Positions 59,075-64,000 of a stretch of 64,000 nt of DNA are shown in pieces; the first letter of the stretch is position 1, and each line of letters starts with the position of its first letter. The position numbers were made by a program, and so were the translations under genes. The notes under the pieces were generated by a model. It did no database searches. It saw only the letters and a program-made list of their open reading frames with translations, and was not told the DNA's origin. The stretch is from Bryobacter sp. (GTDB lineage: Bacteria; Acidobacteriota; Terriglobia; Bryobacterales; Bryobacteraceae): NCBI GenBank assembly GCA_022843625.1, contig JALHNH010000031.1:1-64000 (forward strand). Reading direction: 5' to 3'.

Positions 59075-61564
59075 TCAATCCTGACGCAAGGCCAGCATTG
59101 GATCGGCCCGGGATCCCCGCCAGGCGGGGATAAAACCTGCCAGCAACATCCCGGTGCAAATGGCAACAATTCCAGAAACAATCGACACTGGCTCGACCCA
59201 TTGTTTGAGCAGAAGAATGATCAGCGAAGCTCCCGTTACGGAAGAAGCAAGACTCAAAATAACAGCACGGCTGAGCGCAACACCGATGATTTGGTTGGGC
59301 TTGGCACCGATGGCAATCCGAATCCCCATCTCTCGACGTCGCCGCTGCATGTCGCTGGCCATGATGCCGTAAACTCCGGCCACAACCAGTAGCAGCGCCA
59401 CCACCCCGAAGATCACTACCAAATCCCTCATACGCCTTGGCTGGAGAACGATTTCATCAATCCGGTCTTCCAGACTGCTGACACCTTTAAAATCGGCATC
59501 TGCACTAATCTCAGACCACATTTTGCGCAAAGCCGGCGACAGCGCCACAGCCGGCTGCGAAGTCTGAATCACGAAGGTGAGCATTGGCCAATACTGAGTC
59601 CGCTCGCTGTAAAAGATCTCAGGACGCGGAAGAGCTTCCTTGGAGGAATATCGGACGCTGGCAACAACGCCCGCAACTCTCTTCCAGGTTTTGCCGTCTC
59701 CAGAAACATTGCGACCAATCGCATTGCCGTCGAGATAACGTTTCGCAAAAGCTTCATTGACCAGGACTGAACTGTCGTCCGTAGGAAGCTGCCCCGCCAG
59801 AACGGCGATCCCCATGAGCGCGAAATAGTTATTTGAAGCCATCCTGAGCCCAACAGTCTCCGGCGTTTTTTCGGGCACTCCCTGGATGAAGACCGGACTG
59901 TCTTGCGACCCGCCTTCAAGAGGAAGCCGGTCTACGATGGCAACGGCTGAAACGCCCGGCAGAGCACTGGTTTGTTCGAGTCCACGCTCGATGGCGGCTC
60001 TCAAATCTTTGTTGTCCGTGCTCCAGCTAAAGTAAGCACGAGCGCTCAGCAGCCCTTGTTCTTTAAACCCGAGCGGAGCAAAGCGCAGATTATTAAAGTC
60101 ACGTACCAACTGGAAGGCAGCAGCCAGCAAAACAAGTCCAAGCGCAGCTTCCGAGACAATCAGCAAATTGCGAAGCTGGAATTGCGACTGGCCCCGTACA
60201 TCCTTCTCACGAGAACTCTGCCATGCCATGACACTGGCAAAGATCAGCGTGCTCAAAACACCCGTCACAATAAGAAAAGCAAAGACTCGTAGATCAATCA
60301 CGGCCGTCTTGATCGGGGCAAAATCATCGCCATAGTTGGCCTGAAGCAAGGCGAGTGCCCAGGGTGCAAGCAGCAGTGCAGCTCCACATCCAAAGCCAAC
60401 CAGCAGTGCAGACTCGACCAGATGCAAACGAATGAGATGCCAGCGCCCAGCCCCAAGAAACAGACGTACCGTGTCTTCCTGCTTGCGTTCCAGCGCCCGG
60501 GCTGCCAGCAAGCCAGCCAGATTTACCAGCGTGATGAGTAGTAAAAGTGCAGCAGCACCTTGAATGTACAAAGCGGGCTCGCGAGCATCGTCAGTCCATG
60601 CCTGTTGGGCTGGAACGATTCGCACGGTGGTGCCACGATCTGAATCTGGAAATTCCCGTCCCAACTGCTCTGCCACGCTCGATGCCTCGGCTTCAGCGGC
60701 GGCCATCGATACACCAGGCTTAAGCCTGGCCACTACGGATAAGTACCCGGCCTTTCGCGGGCCATCGAGCAAGCCTGCGGCAATCGGCGTAAGCACTTGC
60801 ACATCTTCACCCAGCACGGCAGAATCGCCGACGACTCCGATCACCTGATAGGCGTCCGCCCCCAGGCGAATCGAATCGCCCACTCTCGCAAGATCCCGGC
60901 TCTTCGCTGTGAGCATTGCGACTTTGCCGCCTCGCAGCTCTTTTTCTTCAAAGCGACGGCCTTCGATCACAGGAGCGCCAAGCAGGGCAATCCAGTCGCC
61001 CACCACATGCATCACATTTATCGGACGATTGCCCTCCCGCTCACGCAGTTGCATCGCTTCGCCATAGCTACTGGCGACGAGCTCAAACGCAGAAACACGT
61101 GTGCGCCAATCGGCTATTCGCTTGGGGTTGCTGTTGCTCGTGCGATTCTGACGGATTTCGTTGAGTACAACCAAACGGTCAGCTTCAGGAAAGGGTAAGC
61201 TGCGCAGAAACAGCGTATCGAGGACGCTAAAGACGGCGGCATTAACGCCAAGGCCAATGGCCAACAACAATACGCTTGAGACCAGGAAAAGCGGGCTGCG
61301 ACGAAGCCGCCGGTACCCAACTTTGACATCACGCATCGTTCCCTCCAGACCAGCAAACATGTCGGTATCTCCGGCTTGCTCCTGTTGGCTCAAAACGTTG
61401 CCGTAGCCAAGGCGGGCATTACGCCGCGCCTCTTCTTCACTCATTCCCCGCCTGAGGTACTCTTCAGTCCGCATCGCCAGGTGAAACTCGGCTTCTTCTT
61501 CAGCGCGCCGGCGCACTTCATCCTGTGCAAAAAGTGTGGTTTTGAGTCGATTCCAAAATCCCAT
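59075..61564 (-). CDS. ADOP-type ABC transporter permease (MacB/FtsX)
   Basis: An 829-residue permease of the acidobacterial duplicated class. The N-terminus is a charged helix pair (RRAEEEAEFHLAMRTEEYLRRGMSEEEARRNARLGYGN) typical of this group. Then a MacB periplasmic core domain and two FtsX permease domains follow; the first begins LFLVSSVLLLAIGLGVNAAVFSVLDTLFLRSLPF, and the end has RRREMGIRIAIGAKP with IPAWRGSRADPMLALRQD. No ATPase gene is linked. The PadR regulator lies 15 bases upstream on the same strand. Confidence 0.95.
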   Translation of the reverse strand: MGFWNRLKTTLFAQDEVRRRAEEEAEFHLAMRTEEYLRRGMSEEEARRNARLGYGNVLSQQEQAGDTDMFAGLEGTMRDVKVGYRRLRRSPLFLVSSVLLLAIGLGVNAAVFSVLDTLFLRSLPFPEADRLVVLNEIRQNRTSNSNPKRIADWRTRVSAFELVASSYGEAMQLREREGNRPINVMHVVGDWIALLGAPVIEGRRFEEKELRGGKVAMLTAKSRDLARVGDSIRLGADAYQVIGVVGDSAVLGEDVQVLTPIAAGLLDGPRKAGYLSVVARLKPGVSMAAAEAEASSVAEQLGREFPDSDRGTTVRIVPAQQAWTDDAREPALYIQGAAALLLLITLVNLAGLLAARALERKQEDTVRLFLGAGRWHLIRLHLVESALLVGFGCGAALLLAPWALALLQANYGDDFAPIKTAVIDLRVFAFLIVTGVLSTLIFASVMAWQSSREKDVRGQSQFQLRNLLIVSEAALGLVLLAAAFQLVRDFNNLRFAPLGFKEQGLLSARAYFSWSTDNKDLRAAIERGLEQTSALPGVSAVAIVDRLPLEGGSQDSPVFIQGVPEKTPETVGLRMASNNYFALMGIAVLAGQLPTDDSSVLVNEAFAKRYLDGNAIGRNVSGDGKTWKRVAGVVASVRYSSKEALPRPEIFYSERTQYWPMLTFVIQTSQPAVALSPALRKMWSEISADADFKGVSSLEDRIDEIVLQPRRMRDLVVIFGVVALLLVVAGVYGIMASDMQRRRREMGIRIAIGAKPNQIIGVALSRAVILSLASSVTGASLIILLLKQWVEPVSIVSGIVAICTGMLLAGFIPAWRGSRADPMLALRQD

Positions 61565-61579
61565 GGCAATTCCCTTCCC

Positions 61580-61915
61580 CTAAACCGCTTCCAGAACCAG
61601 CGAGACACCAAGAGTAATCCTGCGCCAACTTTCCAGTTCCTGCTCCAACTGCTGTTGACCGGTTTTGGTAATCGTGTAAAAGCGAGCCTTACGGTTAGAC
61701 TCGGTGAGCCCCCAATGACTCGAAATCCAGCCGTCCTGTTCCATGCGGTGCAATGCGGGATAGAGGCTGCCCTCTTCCACGCGCAGCAAATCGGAACTCA
61801 TTTGCTGGATTCTACTGGCAACGGCGTAGCCGTGCATTTCACCCAAGGCCAGTGTCTTCAGCACCAACAGCGTGAGGCTGCCGGAGAGTGCGTCATTTCG
61901 AGTTTTTGAGGACAT
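61580..61915 (-). CDS. PadR family transcriptional regulator
   Basis: A 111-residue PadR winged-helix protein: SGSLTLLVLKTLALGEMHGYAVASRIQQMSSDLLRVEEGSLYPALHRMEQDGWI followed by ARFYTITKTGQQQLEQELESW. Such regulators pair with ADOP permeases in Acidobacteria. It is upstream of the permease, so the two form one operon. A dyad CCTAGAA-N14-TTCTAGG lies 9 bases before the ATG and may be its operator. Confidence 0.95.
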   Translation of the reverse strand: MSSKTRNDALSGSLTLLVLKTLALGEMHGYAVASRIQQMSSDLLRVEEGSLYPALHRMEQDGWISSHWGLTESNRKARFYTITKTGQQQLEQELESWRRITLGVSLVLEAV

Positions 61916-61923
61916 TTCCGATA

Positions 61924-61951
61924 CCTAGAACTCTAGACGTAGCTTTCTAGG
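61924..61951. promoter_or_regulatory. Dyad upstream of padR, candidate operator
   Basis: CCTAGAA (61924-61930) and TTCTAGG (61945-61951) are exact inverted repeats with 14 bases between, just before the padR ATG. This position would let PadR repress its own operon. Confidence 0.55.
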
Positions 61952-62031
61952 GGAAAGTTCAAAACTTTTCATGCTCGAAGGCGAATTCTTGGAGAAAGTC
62001 CATTCCCGAAATCTACTATTCACACAGTTCC

Positions 62032-62259
62032 ATGAGACTGACCCGATTGCTATATTTATTGAGCTTCTTCGCTCCCATTGCCTTTTTATTAGGCTACATT
62101 GCGGGCGCGCCACGCCCAACTGCCCCGGATCTGAGTTTTGAGTACATCAATACAAAGGCCCTCCCTGTTTCTGCAATCGATTTCTACCGGCATGAAGACT
62201 CGATTGCAATTCAGGAAACAGCCTGGATGCAGCCAAATTCAAATTACGACAAGAAGTAA
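62032..62259 (+). CDS. Small membrane-anchored protein
   Basis: A 75-residue protein with one N-terminal hydrophobic helix (about 5-25, LLYLLSFFAPIAFLLGYIAG), which could be a signal anchor, and a short polar tail (YINTKALPVSAIDFYRHED). No family is recognised. The composition is protein-like and it is followed 29 bases later by the phosphatase gene on the same strand. The opposite-strand frame at 61925-62119 is a likely shadow. Confidence 0.6.
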   Translation: MRLTRLLYLLSFFAPIAFLLGYIAGAPRPTAPDLSFEYINTKALPVSAIDFYRHEDSIAIQETAWMQPNSNYDKK

Positions 62260-62288
62260 ACAGCCAATAGCTTCAGTACCATCGAAGG

Positions 62289-62975
62289 ATGCAAGAGCTT
62301 TACCTGATTCGCCATGGACAAGCTGGCCTTCGGAGTGATTATGACCGCTTGTCCGATTTGGGACATCAACAGGCTCGGCTTCTGGCGGAGTGGTTTCAAA
62401 CGCAGGGGATTGAGTTCGATCTGGTGCTGAGCGGCGGGCTCAGACGTCAACGAGAGACGGCTGCCGCGCTCAGCCGAGACCCAACTGCCGACCCTGCGTG
62501 GAACGAATTCGATCTCGATGCAGTCTATGCCTCGATAGCCCCTCAACTCGCAGCCGTCGACGATGAGTTTCGAAACGAGTTTGAAAGCATGACCGCACAA
62601 GCGGCAGATCCATCGCATCCCGTTCATCGAGCCTGGCGGCCCAGTGATTTTCAGGTAGTCAAGGCATGGCTTGAGGGACGGTTTTCAGTGGACTGCGAAA
62701 CCTGGCTTGCATTCCATCAGCGCATCTTGCAGGCATTCTCAAACCTCGATGCCAATAGTGAGATGAAGCGAATTGCGCTGGTAAGCTCGGCAACACCGAT
62801 CGGCATCAGCACGGCCAAGCTATTTGAAGCCCCGGTGCGTCAGGTTTTCGAACTCGCAGGCAGCCTGCACAACGCTTCATTCACGCTCTTCAAGAAGCGC
62901 CCAACGGGTTGGGCGTTGGCTGGATTCAACCACACGCCACATTTGAGAGAAGAAAAGCTTCGCACCTTTCGCTAA
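62289..62975 (+). CDS. Histidine phosphatase family protein
   Basis: A 228-residue enzyme with the phosphohistidine motif LYLIRHGQAG at the start (His9), LSDLGHQQARLLAEWF, and the second pattern VLSGGLRRQRETAA. The C-terminal part is wider spaced than in cofactor-independent phosphoglycerate mutases, fitting a general histidine phosphatase. The substrate is not known. It starts at ATG 62289 just after the small membrane protein, and clpS follows after 32 bases. Confidence 0.9.
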   Translation: MQELYLIRHGQAGLRSDYDRLSDLGHQQARLLAEWFQTQGIEFDLVLSGGLRRQRETAAALSRDPTADPAWNEFDLDAVYASIAPQLAAVDDEFRNEFESMTAQAADPSHPVHRAWRPSDFQVVKAWLEGRFSVDCETWLAFHQRILQAFSNLDANSEMKRIALVSSATPIGISTAKLFEAPVRQVFELAGSLHNASFTLFKKRPTGWALAGFNHTPHLREEKLRTFR

Positions 62976-63007
62976 ATCCCAGGCAATCGTGCGATTCTGA
63001 TACGTGG

Positions 63008-63328
63008 ATGTCTGGAGCCGCCGTCACACCCGAACTGGAACGCGAATCGATCGAAGCGCATGAACCGCTTTTTCATGTCGTGCTTCTCGACGATGATGCT
63101 CACACTTACGACTACGTAATCGAAATGCTTCAGAAGCTCTTCTTTTTTAGCTTCCAACAGGCGCTCGACCATGCCTCCGAAGTGGACGAAAAGGGCCGAA
63201 CGATCATCATGACGGTTGAACTTCCCATGGCGGAATTCGCCCGGGATCAAATCATCGCCTATGGCCCCGATTACCGTATGGAAAATTCAAAGGGCTCGAT
63301 GAGTGCAATCATCGAGCCCGCAGTTTAA
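63008..63328 (+). CDS. clpS: ClpS-like adaptor protein, variant pocket
   Basis: A 106-residue ClpS-fold protein: HVVLLDDDAHTYDYVIEMLQKLF, ALDHASEVDEKGRTII and MAEFARDQI, ending GSMSAIIEPAV. ClpS hands N-degron substrates to ClpA/ClpC. Canonical ClpS has NDD in the first loop and a histidine in VHEKG; here these are DDD (28-30) and VDEKG (Asp60). The N-terminal amino-acid pocket may therefore be altered. This matches the ClpS-like group with a GSMSA tail seen in several phyla as I recall. ATG 63008 is chosen because the conserved core follows. Confidence 0.9.
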   Translation: MSGAAVTPELERESIEAHEPLFHVVLLDDDAHTYDYVIEMLQKLFFFSFQQALDHASEVDEKGRTIIMTVELPMAEFARDQIIAYGPDYRMENSKGSMSAIIEPAV

Positions 63329-63350
63329 ACCTTAAAAATCAGAACCAGTC

Positions 63351-63746
63351 TTAGTGGCTCATCTTCAGCTTGTAGCTGCCATCGGCCAGCTTTTCGCGAT
63401 ACAGATCATGGCAGCCCTTGCAGGTTGCGCCTACTGCAGCGAATTCACCAGTGCCAGCGGCAAGAGCCTTGGCGGCGGCGATTGTCTTGCCGTTCATTTC
63501 AGTGGCATCAGCCATCTTGTGTGAGGCCCAGAACTTGGCGGCAATTGTGAATTGATCCACAAGCGTCTGGCCGCCAGCCTTCAGAGCAGCAGCGTCCTTG
63601 GCTTCATTTGCCTTGCGCAATTCGCCCATTGTTTTGCCAACAATCTTCATAGCCTTATCGAGATCTTCTTCGCTTTGCGAGAAGGCAGGCACGATTACGA
63701 GCATCCCAGCGAGAAGGAAAGAAATGGATTTACCAAAGGTAGTCAT
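63351..63746 (-). CDS. Periplasmic c-type cytochrome, c'-like
   Basis: A 131-residue protein with a signal peptide (about 1-24, ending AFSQ). The single haem motif CKGCH (Cys109-His113) is near the C-terminus, as in class II (cytochrome c') proteins. The region between is all helical, fitting a four-helix bundle. Its role is electron transfer or gas binding in the periplasm. The ATG at 63746 begins the signal peptide. It is convergent with clpS and lies 10 bases after the moaB-like gene on the same strand. Confidence 0.9.
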   Translation of the reverse strand: MTTFGKSISFLLAGMLVIVPAFSQSEEDLDKAMKIVGKTMGELRKANEAKDAAALKAGGQTLVDQFTIAAKFWASHKMADATEMNGKTIAAAKALAAGTGEFAAVGATCKGCHDLYREKLADGSYKLKMSH

Positions 63747-63756
63747 GGGTCCTATC

Positions 63757-64000
63757 TTACTTCCGTCCGACTTCCCACGCAAGGTGCTCCAACTCAGGCT
63801 TCAAAAGTTTTAGCCACGCAACTTCCACTGCGTTGGTCGAACCAGGCGTCGAAAAGACAACTTTCCCGCGGTAGGTTCCGGCTGTCGCCCGGCTCAGCAT
63901 CGCAGCTGCGCCTACTGCTTCATAGCTAAACATGCGAAACAATTCGCCAAAGCCTGGCAAGGTTTTCTCCAGTTTCCGCGAAAGCACATCGTAGGTGGTG
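63757..64000 (-). CDS. moaB: MoaB/MogA-type molybdenum cofactor protein, C-terminal part (right edge)
   Basis: The frame continues beyond the right edge; about 80 residues of the C-terminal part are visible. [54 protein letters not shown] is the typical end of the MogA/MoaB fold, including the LPGFGE loop and the STPGS phosphate loop. It adenylates molybdopterin in cofactor synthesis. The start and N-terminal half are outside the window. A fused or MoeA-like context cannot be ruled out. Confidence 0.85.
   Translation of the reverse strand, partial: TTYDVLSRKLEKTLPGFGELFRMFSYEAVGAAAMLSRATAGTYRGKVVFSTPGSTNAVEVAWLKLLKPELEHLAWEVGRK

Noticed and set aside
1-64000. Insertion sequences, prophage genes or integrase
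   Set aside because: No transposase, integrase or terminal inverted repeats were recognised anywhere in the window.

Overview
The window looks like chromosome from an Acidobacteriota bacterium, most likely of the Bryobacterales/Solibacter type. Markers for this are an acidobacterial VWFA-domain secreted protein (25267-26967), a very large Oar-like TonB-dependent receptor with a carboxypeptidase-regulatory N-terminus (19187-22675), an acidobacterial-type (ADOP) MacB/FtsX permease paired with a PadR regulator (59075-61915), and many short secreted proteins whose signal peptides end in AQ. No rRNA or tRNA gene was seen; the only RNA gene is a tmRNA. Both ends cut genes: an amidase at the left edge and a MoaB/MogA-type protein at the right edge.

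Layout. 1-3118: amidase tail, a membrane protein, apaG, and three overlapping small genes that look like diverged paralogues. 3105-16389: a type VI secretion (T6SS) locus. tssK, with a translationally coupled small secreted apiosidase-like protein, runs leftwards; tssB-tssC-hcp-tagJ-tssA-tssE-tssF-tssG-tssH runs rightwards and ends at a strong bidirectional terminator. 16442-22675: a TonB receptor and a two-domain M16 peptidase on the minus strand, which separate the main T6SS operon from vgrG and a DUF6931-like gene (22898-25270). 25267-27829: VWFA protein and a Tat-exported TIM-barrel isomerase. 28121-31016: near-consensus promoter, long leader, ribosomal protein S1, HU/IHF protein, HIT hydrolase. 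31013-35292: subtilisin-like protease, thioredoxin, glycogen synthase. 35330-38337: two secreted TPR-type proteins and RNase III. 38357-40230: motB, motA, flbD. 40277-41801: MerR regulator, tmRNA, a coiled-coil protein overlapping the tmRNA 3' end, rhodanese. 41824-49736: S41-like protein, a secreted protein, a membrane protein, proline dehydrogenase, PAP2 and PHP proteins, a GT28-type glycosyltransferase and a large esterase. 49713-58961: secreted proteins, MFS transporter, GT4 glycosyltransferase, acetyltransferase, DUF465 protein and a large HEAT-repeat protein with two haem c motifs. 59075-64000: ADOP permease/PadR, a histidine phosphatase, ClpS-like adaptor, cytochrome c and a MoaB fragment.

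How the genes work together. The T6SS genes encode sheath (TssB/C), tube (Hcp), baseplate (TssE/F/G/K), cap (TssA), disassembly ATPase (TssH), accessory factor TagJ and spike (VgrG). The trans-envelope complex (TssJ/L/M) and a PAAR tip are absent from the window, so the system must be completed elsewhere or use something non-standard. The most unusual signals are a perfect 17-bp inverted repeat just downstream of hcp inside tagJ, the secreted TIM-barrel remnant coupled to tssK, the three tandem small paralogues, the antisense overlap of a protein gene with the tmRNA 3' end, and the altered binding-pocket residues of the ClpS-like protein.
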